Shown here piece after piece: positions 44,019-53,439 of a stretch of 64,000 nucleotides of DNA. A program made the position numbers and the translations under genes. The stretch is from an uncultured Flavobacteriaceae bacterium (GTDB lineage Bacteria > Bacteroidota > Bacteroidia > Flavobacteriales > Flavobacteriaceae). Every line of letters begins with the position of its first letter. The stretch's first letter is position 1. The stretch lies in NCBI GenBank assembly GCA_943789365.1, contig CALSTV010000001.1, positions 1,488,001 to 1,552,000 of the forward strand. Reading direction: 5' to 3'. Below the pieces are notes generated by a model. It saw nothing but the letters and a program-made list of their open reading frames with translations, ran no database searches and was not told the DNA's origin.

Positions 44019-45437
44019 ATGGAAACATCAAATTCGAAATATCTTATTAAACTAACACTTGTTGCCACTTTAGGAGGGCTCCTTTTTGGATACGACACCG
44101 GAGTTATTTCCGGGACTGTAGGTTCTTTAGATGCCTTTTTTGTGATTCCAAAAGGCCTCAGTGAAACGGCTGCAAGTGCCTTTAAAGGTTTTATTGTTTC
44201 CAGTGCTTTGATTGGTTGTATTATTGGCGGTATGTTTGGTGGCATTATCAGTAAAAAATTAGGACGAAAGAAAGGGCTCATTTTAGCCGCTGTTTTATTT
44301 CTTATTTCCGCCTTGGGTTCTGCGATGCCAGAAATGTTGATTGCTCCCATTGGAAAAGGAGACCACACACTTTCAACTGTTTTTATCGTATATAGAATCA
44401 TTGGTGGAATTGGTGTAGGACTCGCCTCGATGCTTTCTCCATTATATATCGCCGAAATTGCACCTGCAAATAGCAGAGGAAAACTCGTGTCTTTTAACCA
44501 ACTCGCCATTGTGGGTGGTTTTATGGTCGTTTACTTTGTAAATTACTTTATTGCCAAAGGCGGCGGTTCAGACGCTTGGCTCAATGCTGTTGGTTGGCGG
44601 TGGATGTTTGCCTCTGAAATTATTCCCGCAGGTTTGTTCTTAGGACTCTTGTTTTTTGTTCCGGACACGCCACGTTCGCTAGTACTTAGAAACAAGCCAG
44701 AGGAAGCGCTACGTGTTTTAACCAAAGTAAACGGGGCAGAAAAAGGAAATAAAATTCTAGAAGAAATCATTGTTTCCATGAATGAAAAAGTATCTGGAAA
44801 CTTATTTTCTTTTGGCTGGTTGATCATTGTCATTGGTGTACTCATTTCTGTTTTTCAACAATTTGTAGGTATCAATGTGGTACTGTATTATGCGCCTGAA
44901 ATTTTTAAAACTATTTCATCAGGTACAGACAGTGCTTTGTTAATGACAATTATTGTTGGGATTGTAAATTTCTTATTTACCATTATTGCTGTAAAAACGG
45001 TCGACAAATACGGAAGAAAACCATTGATGCTTATCGGTGCACTTGGTATGGCAGTTGCTATGCTATCGTTAGGTTTTGTATTCTTTGCTGGCGCATCTGG
45101 ATATATGGCCTTGTTTTGTATGATGTTGTATGTGGCTAGTTTCGCAGTGAGCTGGGGACCTGTAGCTTGGGTGTTATTGTCAGAAATTTTCCCAAATAAA
45201 ATTAGAGGAAGAGCCTTGGCAGTAGCTGTTGCAGCGCAATGGATTTCTAATTATTTGGTGTCTTTTACCTTCCCAATGATGAACGATAATTCCTATTTAA
45301 CAGAGAAATTTAACCACGGATTTGCCTATTGGATTTACGGAATTATGAGTATTCTGGCTACACTATTCATTCTAAAGTACGTGCCAGAAACCAAAGGAAA
45401 AACCTTAGAAGAAATGGAGAAACTTTGGGAAAAGTAG
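44019..45437 (+). CDS. xylE: MFS sugar porter (xylose:H+ symporter-like)
   Basis: The 472-residue, 12-helix protein belongs to the sugar-porter family. Signatures are GGLLFGYDTGVISGT, GGIISKKLGRKKGL, PLYIAEIAPANSRGKLVSFNQL, QQFVGINVVLYYAP, VDKYGRKPLMLIG and VPETKGKTLEEME. Position after xylBA points to xylose, but the family also moves glucose, galactose and arabinose, so the symbol is provisional. The gene is set apart by a terminator just upstream. Confidence 0.82.
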   Translation: METSNSKYLIKLTLVATLGGLLFGYDTGVISGTVGSLDAFFVIPKGLSETAASAFKGFIVSSALIGCIIGGMFGGIISKKLGRKKGLILAAVLFLISALGSAMPEMLIAPIGKGDHTLSTVFIVYRIIGGIGVGLASMLSPLYIAEIAPANSRGKLVSFNQLAIVGGFMVVYFVNYFIAKGGGSDAWLNAVGWRWMFASEIIPAGLFLGLLFFVPDTPRSLVLRNKPEEALRVLTKVNGAEKGNKILEEIIVSMNEKVSGNLFSFGWLIIVIGVLISVFQQFVGINVVLYYAPEIFKTISSGTDSALLMTIIVGIVNFLFTIIAVKTVDKYGRKPLMLIGALGMAVAMLSLGFVFFAGASGYMALFCMMLYVASFAVSWGPVAWVLLSEIFPNKIRGRALAVAVAAQWISNYLVSFTFPMMNDNSYLTEKFNHGFAYWIYGIMSILATLFILKYVPETKGKTLEEMEKLWEK

Positions 45438-45456
45438 TTTTCAAAAACGTTGAAAA
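45438..45456. promoter_or_regulatory. Inverted repeat between the convergent porter and LacI genes
   Basis: TTTTCAA-AAACG-TTGAAAA has perfect 7-bp arms and begins at the base after the porter stop. It is either a weak terminator or an operator-like site; no T-tract follows directly. Confidence 0.35.
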
Positions 45457-45509
45457 ATAATCAAAAGAGGCATGCGATTACTCATAATTTTTTTTGGAAA
45501 TAATTTTCT

Positions 45510-46532
45510 TTAAAGCGTTGAAGCACGTTCTATGATACTTGTTTTCACTGTCTTAATTCTTGGTGCTAAGGTGGTTTCTGCTTCCATAGCCTCCAATCGC
45601 TCTACTAAAAACCGCATCGATTGTTCGCCCATAAAAACACCGTGTTGACTTACGGTGGTCACTTTTGGAGTAACATGTTGTGCCAATTCACCGTTGGTAA
45701 AACCAATAAGAGATATGGTCTCTGGAATGTTTATTCCTTGATTTTTTAGTATTTCTAAAGCCTCAATAGTTGCCGATTCTTCCAAGCAAAGAATAGCATC
45801 TACTTCTTTACTAGCGACCACTATTTTTAATAAGGTTTCCAAATCATCGTTTTTGCCTATCCTAAGAATAAGGTTTTCATCCACTATTATCTGATGTTCT
45901 TGAAGTGCTTGTTTGTACCCTTTTATACGCAATTTCCCAACGCTGGTATGGCTAATTATTGAGACCAAAGCAATGCGCTTTCTTTTGTTTTTTATAAAAT
46001 AAGACGTGGCATGATAGGCTGCGGCTACATCATCTACTATGACCTTATCACAATTAATTTCTTCAGTTACCCTGTCCATCATCACCATACCGATTCCGTA
46101 TTTTTCAGACCCTTCAAAATGATTGAACTTTTGTAATTTTTGAGTCTCTTCAGCAATTGACACAATAAACCCATCAACAGTTCCACTTAAAAAATAATTA
46201 GTTGCGGCTACTTCTTTTTCATGGCTGTCATGAGAAATAGATATAATTACATGGTAACCATGTTCATTGGCAATTTTTTCTACACCACTAAAGACTTTTG
46301 CAAAATAGAGGTTTAATAAATTCGGTAATATCAAACCAATGGTTTTGGTCTTATTTCGTTTTAGACCCAAGGCAAAAACATTCGGCTTGTACCCGTTTTC
46401 TTCGGCATATGCCTTGATTTTAATGCGCGTTTCACGCCCAATATCATGGCTGTCCTTCAAGGCTTTTGAAACCGTAGCAATAGACACCTTGAATTCGTTG
46501 GCAATATGTTTAAGTGTGATTCTTTTGCTCAT
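45510..46532 (-). CDS. LacI-family transcriptional regulator
   Basis: The 340-residue protein has an N-terminal HTH (ITLKHIANEFKVSIATVSKALKD), a hinge (YKPNVFALGLKRNKT) and a periplasmic-binding-type sensor (KTIGLILPNLLNLYF, DGFIVSIAEE, VDAILCLEESATIEAL, ISLIGFTNGELAQHVTP). It lies at the end of the xyl cluster on the opposite strand. A xylose- or xyloside-responsive repressor is the reasonable inference. A perfect 15-bp palindrome lies upstream at 46598-46612. Confidence 0.85.
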   Translation of the reverse strand: MSKRITLKHIANEFKVSIATVSKALKDSHDIGRETRIKIKAYAEENGYKPNVFALGLKRNKTKTIGLILPNLLNLYFAKVFSGVEKIANEHGYHVIISISHDSHEKEVAATNYFLSGTVDGFIVSIAEETQKLQKFNHFEGSEKYGIGMVMMDRVTEEINCDKVIVDDVAAAYHATSYFIKNKRKRIALVSIISHTSVGKLRIKGYKQALQEHQIIVDENLILRIGKNDDLETLLKIVVASKEVDAILCLEESATIEALEILKNQGINIPETISLIGFTNGELAQHVTPKVTTVSQHGVFMGEQSMRFLVERLEAMEAETTLAPRIKTVKTSIIERASTL

Positions 46533-46597
46533 GGTCGCTAAAAAAAGTTGGGCATTGCTAAAATAGACAATTCTAAGGAAATCTATTCCTAAACCTT

Positions 46598-46612
46598 GAT
46601 TCTTGAAGAATC
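46598..46612. promoter_or_regulatory. Perfect palindrome upstream of the LacI gene
   Basis: GATTCTT-G-AAGAATC is a perfect 7+1+7 palindrome, 66 bp before the LacI start codon. It could be an autoregulatory operator. The 46533-46870 gap holds no gene I can support. Confidence 0.4.
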
Positions 46613-46870
46613 ATTTACTAACTATCGCTATCCTACCAAACTAAATCTCCTAACTTCCATTGTAGTCATTCTTAGTTTTCTTTTCAAAACAATCATTTAA
46701 CAAAAAATACTCTTTAAAAACCGTAATAAAAGTCAGTTTTTAATGCTATTATCTTCAAATTAAACAGAAGTCTCTCTGTGTTTTTCAATGCCATTTTTTT
46801 AAGTATCTTTAAAAGGAAAAATTGCGAATTCCGTCTTTTCTTGGATAGGTTTTCTTATAAAAAAACTGTT

Positions 46871-47395
46871 ATGAAATCGAAAAAATCAAAACCACTTGAA
46901 GTCATTGTTGACAAAATTCTGTATATCAGAAATCAAAAAATTATGCTAGATACAGACCTAGCCATCCTCTATGGTACAACTACCAAACGCTTGAACGAAC
47001 AGGTTAAAAGAAATCAAAATCGATTTCCTCCAAACTTTATGTTTCAATTAACATCAAAAGAGAAGGACGAGGTGGTCGCAAAATGCGACCACCTCGAAAA
47101 TTTAAAATTCTCTTCTAGAAATCCCTATGCATTTACTAAGCATGGGGCTTTGATGTTAGCCAATGTATTAAGAAGTGACAAAGCCATTGCTGCAAGTATA
47201 ACCATCGTTGAGACTTTTATAAAAATGAGAGAAGTTCTCGCCATGGATGTAAAACTAAAAGCTGAAATCGAAAACATCAAACAGCGAATAGGGAAGCAAG
47301 ATAAAAACATGGAACTGGTCTTCAAAACCTTGGAAACCTTACTTTCAAAAAATGAGCAGTCCACAACAAGAAAACAAATTGGATACACTTCTTAA
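46871..47395 (+). CDS. ORF6N-domain protein
   Basis: The 174-residue protein starts at ATG 46871; the frame extends further up without an ORF6N-like start. The ORF6N/KilA-N-type domain covers about residues 10-100: VIVDKILYIRNQKIMLDTDL, LYGTTTKRLNEQVKRNQNRF, PPNFMFQLTSKEKDE, and AFTKHGALMLANVLRSDKA. A coiled-coil tail follows. Such proteins come from phages and mobile elements, where they are thought to bind DNA; they are common as single genes in Bacteroidota. No prophage is attached. Confidence 0.88.
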   Translation: MKSKKSKPLEVIVDKILYIRNQKIMLDTDLAILYGTTTKRLNEQVKRNQNRFPPNFMFQLTSKEKDEVVAKCDHLENLKFSSRNPYAFTKHGALMLANVLRSDKAIAASITIVETFIKMREVLAMDVKLKAEIENIKQRIGKQDKNMELVFKTLETLLSKNEQSTTRKQIGYTS

Positions 47396-47406
47396 ATATA
47401 ATTGCT

Positions 47407-48945
47407 ATGTTAATCAAAGTTTATGGTTCTGCCGTGTTCGGTATTGAAGCCACCACCATTACAGTAGAAGTAAATATAGACCAAGGAATAGGCTATCATT
47501 TGGTTGGATTGCCCGACAATGCGGTTCGAGAAAGCAGTTACCGAATCTCAGCTGCACTGAAAAATATAGGTTATAAATTTCCAGGGAAAAAAATTACCCT
47601 GAACATGGCACCAGCAGATATGCGGAAGGAAGGCTCTTCTTATGACCTAACCTTGGCCGTTGGTATTTTAGCCGCCTCCAATCAAATGAATAGTGATGCT
47701 ATTGCCGATTATATTATCATGGGCGAACTGTCCTTAGATGGGAGCCTACAACCCATAAAAGGTGCTTTACCTATTGCTATTAGGGCGAAGGAGGAAGGTT
47801 TTAAGGGCTTTATTCTACCCAAACAAAATGCCAAAGAAGCGGCTATTGTAGAAGGACTCAAGGTCTATGGAATAGAAAACATCACAGAGGCGATTTCTTT
47901 TTTTAATGGCGAATCGGCATTGGAAGCTACGGTAATCGACATTCAAAAACAATTTCAAGACACTTTAGAAAATCCCGAATTTGATTTTGCAGATGTGAAA
48001 GGTCAGGAATCCATCAAACGTTGTATGGAGATTGCAGCTGCCGGTGGGCATAATATTATCTTAATTGGTCCTCCTGGATCTGGAAAAACGATGCTCGCCA
48101 AACGATTGCCCACCATTCTTCCTCCTATGACTTTGGAGGAAGCTTTGGAAACCACCAAAATTCATTCTGTCGTAGGTAGAATTAAAGAAGATTTTGGCTT
48201 GATGAGCGAACGTCCATTTCGTTCACCACATCACACCATTTCCGATGTTGCTTTGGTGGGTGGAGGACAATACCCGCAGCCTGGTGAAATTTCGATGTCG
48301 CATAACGGTGTGCTATTTTTAGATGAATTGCCTGAATTTAAACGAACCGTATTGGAAGTCATGCGACAACCTTTGGAAGATAGAGAAGTAACCATCTCAA
48401 GGGCTCGGTTTACGGTTACCTACCCTAGTAGTTTTATGTTGGTGGCTAGTATGAATCCGAGTCCGAGTGGTTTTTTTAACGACCCGAACAGCCCTATGAG
48501 TTCTTCACCACAAGAAATGCAACGTTATATGGGAAGAATCTCAGGGCCGCTCTTAGACCGAATCGATATTCATATTGAAGTAACCCCTGTTCCTTTTGAA
48601 AAATTGTCCGAAGTACGTTTAGGAGAACCCAGTGCCGTGATTCGAAACAGGGTAACCAAAGCAAGGGAAAAGCAAACCCTTCGTTTTTCAGCTTGCGAAA
48701 ACACGCACTACAACGCGCAAATGTCGGTCAAACAAATTCGCACTTTTTGTGACTTAGACAAGGCGTCCAAAGACATGCTAAAATCTGCCATGGAGCGCTT
48801 GAATTTATCTGCCAGAGCTTATGATCGAATTTTAAAAGTAAGCAGAACCATTGCCGATTTGGACAATGAAGAACATATATTGCCTAGTCATATTTCTGAA
48901 GCTATTCAATACAGAAGTTTGGATAGAGAAGGGTGGTTGGGGTAA
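47407..48945 (+). CDS. yifB: YifB/ComM-family magnesium chelatase-like AAA ATPase
   Basis: The 512-residue protein has an N-terminal Lon-protease-like fold (VNIDQGIGYHLVGLPDNAVRE, GELSLDGSLQPIKGALPIA). An AAA+ module follows, with Walker A GPPGSGKTML near residue 220, Walker B LFLDELPEF and the FRSPHHTISD insert. A C-terminal Mg-chelatase region comes last (NLSARAYDRILKVSRTIADL). In Vibrio and Haemophilus, ComM is a branch-migration helicase in natural transformation. It begins 11 bp after the ORF6N gene, probably by chance. Confidence 0.92.
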   Translation: MLIKVYGSAVFGIEATTITVEVNIDQGIGYHLVGLPDNAVRESSYRISAALKNIGYKFPGKKITLNMAPADMRKEGSSYDLTLAVGILAASNQMNSDAIADYIIMGELSLDGSLQPIKGALPIAIRAKEEGFKGFILPKQNAKEAAIVEGLKVYGIENITEAISFFNGESALEATVIDIQKQFQDTLENPEFDFADVKGQESIKRCMEIAAAGGHNIILIGPPGSGKTMLAKRLPTILPPMTLEEALETTKIHSVVGRIKEDFGLMSERPFRSPHHTISDVALVGGGQYPQPGEISMSHNGVLFLDELPEFKRTVLEVMRQPLEDREVTISRARFTVTYPSSFMLVASMNPSPSGFFNDPNSPMSSSPQEMQRYMGRISGPLLDRIDIHIEVTPVPFEKLSEVRLGEPSAVIRNRVTKAREKQTLRFSACENTHYNAQMSVKQIRTFCDLDKASKDMLKSAMERLNLSARAYDRILKVSRTIADLDNEEHILPSHISEAIQYRSLDREGWLG

Positions 48946-49001
48946 GGAAGCTAAAATATTTACACCCATATTTGACTTGGAGACACAACGACGTTCTAAA
49001 T

Positions 49002-49047
49002 AAAATTCACTTATTTAGTGAATTTTTAAATAATTTAACTAATTTTG
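49002..49047 (+). promoter_or_regulatory. Operator-like inverted repeat and promoter of the HigB/HigA-ImmA pair
   Basis: AAAATTCACT (49002-49011) and AGTGAATTTT (49017-49026) are perfect 10-bp arms around a 5-bp loop. TAATTTTG (-7 type) lies at 49040-49047. The repeat covers the -33 area, so binding by the HigA-like protein would repress the pair. A short-range YifB terminator role is possible too. Confidence 0.6.
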
Positions 49048-49070
49048 CAATATGAAAGAATGACATATTT

Positions 49071-49391
49071 ATGGAAATAAAATTCGAAAAAGATTACTTA
49101 GAACAACTATATGAAAATGGCAAAGCTAGAAATAAAAAGTATCGCTTTCAAAATACAGTAATAAAAAAATACAAGAACGCAATTGACAAATTAAGAGTTG
49201 CAAATCAAATTGAAGACTTGTACCCTATAAAAAGCTTGAATTATGAAAAATTAAAAGGAGACAAAAATGGTTTAGAATCAATTAGAGTTGATCAAAAATT
49301 TCGTATCGAATTTATTTCGTCTATCGAAGGAGAAGAACCTAATTACATAACCATTTGCTCAATTGTAGAATTAAGTAATCATTACAAGTAA
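49071..49391 (+). CDS. HigB-like toxin (RelE/ParE fold)
   Basis: The 106-residue basic protein has the HigB pattern: a first strand and helix (EIKFEKDYLEQLYENGKAR), a middle stretch DLYPIKSLNYEKLKGDKNGL, and the end SIRVDQKFRIEFI...ITICSIVELSNHYK. HigB toxins cleave mRNA on the ribosome. The gene is 12 bp upstream of a HigA-type antitoxin gene, the usual toxin-first order of hig modules. Confidence 0.82.
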   Translation: MEIKFEKDYLEQLYENGKARNKKYRFQNTVIKKYKNAIDKLRVANQIEDLYPIKSLNYEKLKGDKNGLESIRVDQKFRIEFISSIEGEEPNYITICSIVELSNHYK

Positions 49392-49403
49392 AACCCGAAA
49401 ATC

Positions 49404-50495
49404 ATGGCAACAAAAAACAATATACCGTTTGAAGCTACACACCCAGGATCACTTATTAAAGATGAATTAGATGTTAGAGATGACATAAATCAAAAAGATT
49501 TAGCTAAGGAAATGGGAGTAAAAGCATCTTTCTTAAATGAAATAATCAAAGGTAAAAGACCTATTACAGCGGATTATGCAATAATATTAGAGAAAATATT
49601 AGGAATCTCTGCTGACTATTGGATGCGATTTCAATCTCAATACGAAATAGACAAAGCTAGAATAAAGAAGAAAAACATTGAACGAATTAAATCAATTGAA
49701 ATATGGGAAATAATCAAGGAATATGTTCCTATTAAATATTTTAAAAAATTCAAATATTTTACAGATTCAATTGAAGAGGATATAAGGATCATAATGAACA
49801 TCTATAATGTTTCAAATATTGATGGCTTAGTAGATTCCGCAGCTAAGAATAAGTTTGCTTATTATAGAAAATCTGAAAAATTACAGATCGATGATAAAAA
49901 CATACTTGCATGGAGCTCTATAGCTACTTATGAAGCAAGTCAGCAAAAATCAAATAAATTCTATTCTGAAAATATTGATCAATTATGTATCCAATTAAAT
50001 GAGGTTTTTTATAAGAACGAAAACACATTAGAGAACGCAAGAAGAGTGTTAAACCAATTTGGAATTAAGTTTATTATAATTCCTAAATTAGAAAAAACAC
50101 CAATTGATGGATATTCATTTTGGTCTGGGGATAATCCTGCAATTGCTTTAACATTAAGACACGGAAGAATCGATAATTTTGCATTTACATTAATGCACGA
50201 AATAGGGCATATAGCGCTACATCTATCCAAAGACAGAAACTCAGAATTTGTAGATTTTTATCGTGAAAAAAATAAAAATACAGCTGAAAAAGAAGCAGAT
50301 AATTTTGCTCAATCTAAATTAATCCCTAGTGATATTTGGAACGAAATAATTGAAAAACACATTCCTTTAAATGATGATAAAATCATTGAATTAAGCTCGC
50401 ATTATTTTATAAACCCTGCCATCTTATTCGGAAGAGCTTGTTTCGAAATGGACGCATATGCTTTTAAGACAAGAATTAATAAAAGATTAAAGTAA
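49404..50495 (+). CDS. HigA antitoxin fused to ImmA/IrrE metallopeptidase domain
   Basis: The 363-residue protein has an N-terminal HigA-type XRE domain (THPGSLIKDELDVRD...NQKDLAKEMGVKASFLNEII, then ILGISADYWMRFQSQYE). A helical linker leads to a C-terminal ImmA/IrrE-like zinc peptidase with HEIGH (FTLMHEIGHIALHL) and a third ligand region EKEADNFAQSKLIP. Ordinary HigA is ~100 residues, so about 260 residues are added. ImmA-type peptidases cleave repressors, so the fusion could link toxin release to proteolysis of a regulator or itself. The functional link is inferred. Confidence 0.88.
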   Translation: MATKNNIPFEATHPGSLIKDELDVRDDINQKDLAKEMGVKASFLNEIIKGKRPITADYAIILEKILGISADYWMRFQSQYEIDKARIKKKNIERIKSIEIWEIIKEYVPIKYFKKFKYFTDSIEEDIRIIMNIYNVSNIDGLVDSAAKNKFAYYRKSEKLQIDDKNILAWSSIATYEASQQKSNKFYSENIDQLCIQLNEVFYKNENTLENARRVLNQFGIKFIIIPKLEKTPIDGYSFWSGDNPAIALTLRHGRIDNFAFTLMHEIGHIALHLSKDRNSEFVDFYREKNKNTAEKEADNFAQSKLIPSDIWNEIIEKHIPLNDDKIIELSSHYFINPAILFGRACFEMDAYAFKTRINKRLK

Positions 50496-50716
50496 ATTCA
50501 GGTAAACAAAACACTCGCATTAAAAATAAGGGCTCCTGTCGTACTTCAAAGATTTGTGATTTATTCACTAAATCTAGAACCTATTATATTCATCTATAAA
50601 AAGCTGTAGTATACTTAAGCTTTACTTAATCATAATCTGACGGTTTTATACTTATCGACCTTCCTCTTAAGGCATAACTAAAAACTCCGTCAAATTAATA
50701 AAATACATTTAAAAAT

Positions 50717-50866
50717 TTGAATACAGATATATTAAAACAGTTTTTAGAGGAGCTACACAAAGAACAGCTTACTGCACAAAATCACCCAGATTTGATGAAG
50801 AAATTGATTTGGCACAAAGTTATTCTTTTAAATCATCCTGTATTCGCACATCTTAAAATGTTTTAA
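50717..50866 (+). CDS. Possible small protein, uncharacterised
   Basis: A 49-residue frame from a TTG reads NTDILKQFLEELHKEQ, then KKLIWHKVILLNHPVFAHLK and a stop. It overlaps the 3' end of the response regulator by 14 bp on the opposite strand. Amphipathic helices are plausible but there is no recognised family, and it may be a remnant. The rest of the 50496-50852 gap has nothing else I can support. Confidence 0.25.
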   Translation: MNTDILKQFLEELHKEQLTAQNHPDLMKKLIWHKVILLNHPVFAHLKMF

Positions 50867-51623
50867 ACAACTTGAATACTTCTGTTTTATAGGATTTGCT
50901 AATGGGTATTTTATGTGAGCCTACAAACAATTGGTTGCCCTCAAACCCAGTGATCAAATCAGTATTTACGATATAACTTCTATGTGTTCTCATAAAAATT
51001 GATTTTGGTAGCTGTTCTTCAATTTTTTTCATAACAATCGAATACAAAAAAGTTTCCTTTTTGGTATAGACGGTTGAATAGTTGCTATCTGCCTGAATAA
51101 ACAAAATTTCATCTAACAACACCCTTTTAAAATGACTGTCTTTTTTTAAAAATAAACTGTCTTTAATCTGTAAAACTTGGTTATCGGAATCTTCAAATTT
51201 TCTCGTTTTCAAGAGGTCAACTTCTGGCATTTTCTTAGAAAAATTCAACAAAGCCAGTTCTATTGCTATTCCTACTTGACGATCGTTAAATGGTTTTAAT
51301 ATGTAAGCATAAGGAGCAACACTTTTTGCCCGCTCCACAATATGTGAATCTGCATTGGACGTTAAAAAAATAAATGGTATGTCGTATTTTGTTTTTATAA
51401 TTCTTGCCAGTTCTATGCCGTCTTTATCTCCTTTAAGAATGATATCTAGAACTAATAAATCGACTTCAGAATTCTCCGCCAACATTGCTATGGCAGCATC
51501 GGAGGTTAATGCGATGCCAACTACTTCATAGTTCATTGCATTTAACCTTTCTGATATATCTTGCGCCAATAATGCCTCATCTTCAACTACAAGAATTTTT
51601 ACTTTGGTGTTTTTGTTTTGCAT
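50853..51623 (-). CDS. Response regulator, LytTR DNA-binding type
   Basis: The 256-residue protein has a receiver domain (VKILVVEDEALLAQDISERL; phospho-Asp in DLLVLDIILKGDKDGIELA; ILKPF near 110). A LytTR domain follows (FKRVLLDEILFIQADSNYST ... MKKIEEQLPKSIFMRTHRSY, IVNTDLITGF). It binds DNA as a LytTR beta-fold. It starts 13 bp after the kinase stop and is surely its partner. Confidence 0.92.
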   Translation of the reverse strand: MQNKNTKVKILVVEDEALLAQDISERLNAMNYEVVGIALTSDAAIAMLAENSEVDLLVLDIILKGDKDGIELARIIKTKYDIPFIFLTSNADSHIVERAKSVAPYAYILKPFNDRQVGIAIELALLNFSKKMPEVDLLKTRKFEDSDNQVLQIKDSLFLKKDSHFKRVLLDEILFIQADSNYSTVYTKKETFLYSIVMKKIEEQLPKSIFMRTHRSYIVNTDLITGFEGNQLFVGSHKIPISKSYKTEVFKLFKTF

Positions 51624-51636
51624 GGTTTCCTATTAA

Positions 51637-53421
51637 CTAAGTTGCTTTCACATTCAGTTTCCAATGGGTTCCTTTCTCATTAATTTTCTCAATCGTACCG
51701 TCCAATTGCAAGATCAACGAATTGATAATTTTGAGTCCCAACGAATTGCTTTTCCCTTCAGCATCGGCTTCAAAGCCAATACCATTATCACGTATATCGA
51801 TTTCCAACCGACCCGCAGCCCTTGGTTTTATTCGAACTAACAAGGAAGGGTTTTCAATCCCAGAATAAGCGTACTTTAGCGCATTAAGAATCAACTCATT
51901 TACGATCAAAGCTAAGGGGATAGCGTTATCTATACCTACACTTACTTCTGCAATATCGAACTCTGGTTCAAAATTGGCTTGGTATCCATGAAACAGACCC
52001 AACACCAATTCTTTAATATACTCATCCACGTGAATTCGTGTATCCACACCTTCTTGGTATAGTTTGCGATGCACTAATGAAAGTGCTTCTACTCTATTTT
52101 TTCCTGTAATAATTGCTTCCTGCGCTGGGTGTCCTGATAGTTTACTACTTTGCAAACTGAGCAAACTGGATATCATCTGTAAATTGTTTTTTACACGGTG
52201 ATTCAATTCCCTCAATAACAGTGCTTTTTCTTGTTCCTTATGGCTAATAATTTCTTTTTGATTAAAGAGTTCTTTATTTGTTTGCCTAATTTTTTTATTC
52301 CCTCTAAAAAGTAAGTATGCTAGGAAAACAAACAGTAATACACCTATTGTCAATGCAATCACCCACCTTTTTTGATTGCTATTCTCAATATGTAAAATAC
52401 CTATTTCCGATTCACGCTTTTCAATTTCATACCCTGACTTTAGTTGCTCCAATTTTTGAATATTGGTTTTGTTTACCAAACTGTCTTGATATTTTTGATA
52501 AATTTTTTGAAACTTAAGGGCTTCTGCGTGACTCCTTTTTTCTTCATACAAACTTGTGAGCATCCGACTAATATCTCGTACTTGTTCTTTTAATCCATTT
52601 GCTTCTGCAAGCGAAAATGCCTCTAAGTATTGACGTTCTGCCAGCGCAAATTTACCTTCCTTTTGAAAAACTGCACCCAATTCTGCAATGTATACAGACG
52701 CCGAGTACCAATCTTGACTTTCTTTCAATATTGGTATGGCCTCATTAAAATGCTCTTTTGCAAATTTGAATTTAGATTTCGTGGCATAAACCATTCCTAA
52801 ATTCCCCAAAGCATATCCTTTTAAAATAGGGTGTTCAGAAGCGATCTTCGATTTGAGGACTTCTTGAAAATTTGCTTTTGCTTTATTCAAATCACCAAAC
52901 AAGCGATACGCTTCTCCTAGGTTTAACAAGGTGCTATATAAATTTATTTTCTGCTCAGAATTTCGGTAAATTTCTCTGGCTTTTTTATAATAAATTATTG
53001 CCTTTTGATAATCTTCATCAATTAAATAATTACCAGCAATTTGATTGTAAGAAGCTGCTTGATTTTCAAGCAAACCCAAAGACTCATATACTTTTAAGCC
53101 TTTTAAGGAAGCCTCAAAAGAAAGACTGTTATTTCCTAATTCTCGTTGAATGCTACTCGTCGATTCCCAAATTCTTGCTACTAATAAGGGGTCATTAAGC
53201 TCTAAGGCATATGCTAAAGACAATTGAACAAACTGTAAAGCTTGATTCAAATCGGAATGCTTGACAGCGATGAGCCGCAATTCTTGAGCTTGTCTTTCTT
53301 TTGACAGATGTTCTTTCTCATAAACACTCAAAAGACTATCTATATTCTTAAAATTTTGAGAAAAAGACAACTTCGAAAATAGAACTAGAAAAAAGCAAAA
53401 TCTCTTTAAGCTTAGGACCAT
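51637..53421 (-). CDS. TPR-sensor histidine kinase (HisKA_2 type)
   Basis: The protein has about 594 residues from ATG 53421; a TTG four codons upstream is less likely. A signal peptide ends LSFSQ. A TPR array spans about residues 45-320 (NQAASYNQIAGNYLIDEDYQ, NLGEAYRLFGDLNKA, AYALGNLGMVYATKSKFKFA). One membrane helix (RWVIALTIGVLLFVFLAYLLF) and a coiled coil precede the kinase. The phosphoacceptor is in RELNHRVKNNLQMISSLLSL, with the ATPase motifs NELILNALKYAYS and DNGIGF. It would sense a signal through periplasmic TPRs and pass phosphate to the adjacent LytTR regulator. Confidence 0.9.
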   Translation of the reverse strand: MVLSLKRFCFFLVLFSKLSFSQNFKNIDSLLSVYEKEHLSKERQAQELRLIAVKHSDLNQALQFVQLSLAYALELNDPLLVARIWESTSSIQRELGNNSLSFEASLKGLKVYESLGLLENQAASYNQIAGNYLIDEDYQKAIIYYKKAREIYRNSEQKINLYSTLLNLGEAYRLFGDLNKAKANFQEVLKSKIASEHPILKGYALGNLGMVYATKSKFKFAKEHFNEAIPILKESQDWYSASVYIAELGAVFQKEGKFALAERQYLEAFSLAEANGLKEQVRDISRMLTSLYEEKRSHAEALKFQKIYQKYQDSLVNKTNIQKLEQLKSGYEIEKRESEIGILHIENSNQKRWVIALTIGVLLFVFLAYLLFRGNKKIRQTNKELFNQKEIISHKEQEKALLLRELNHRVKNNLQMISSLLSLQSSKLSGHPAQEAIITGKNRVEALSLVHRKLYQEGVDTRIHVDEYIKELVLGLFHGYQANFEPEFDIAEVSVGIDNAIPLALIVNELILNALKYAYSGIENPSLLVRIKPRAAGRLEIDIRDNGIGFEADAEGKSNSLGLKIINSLILQLDGTIEKINEKGTHWKLNVKAT

Positions 53422-53439
53422 AATTTTAACCAATAATCG

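Noticed and set aside
46871-47395. Prophage suggested by the ORF6N gene
   Set aside because: No integrase, capsid, tail or lysis genes accompany it.
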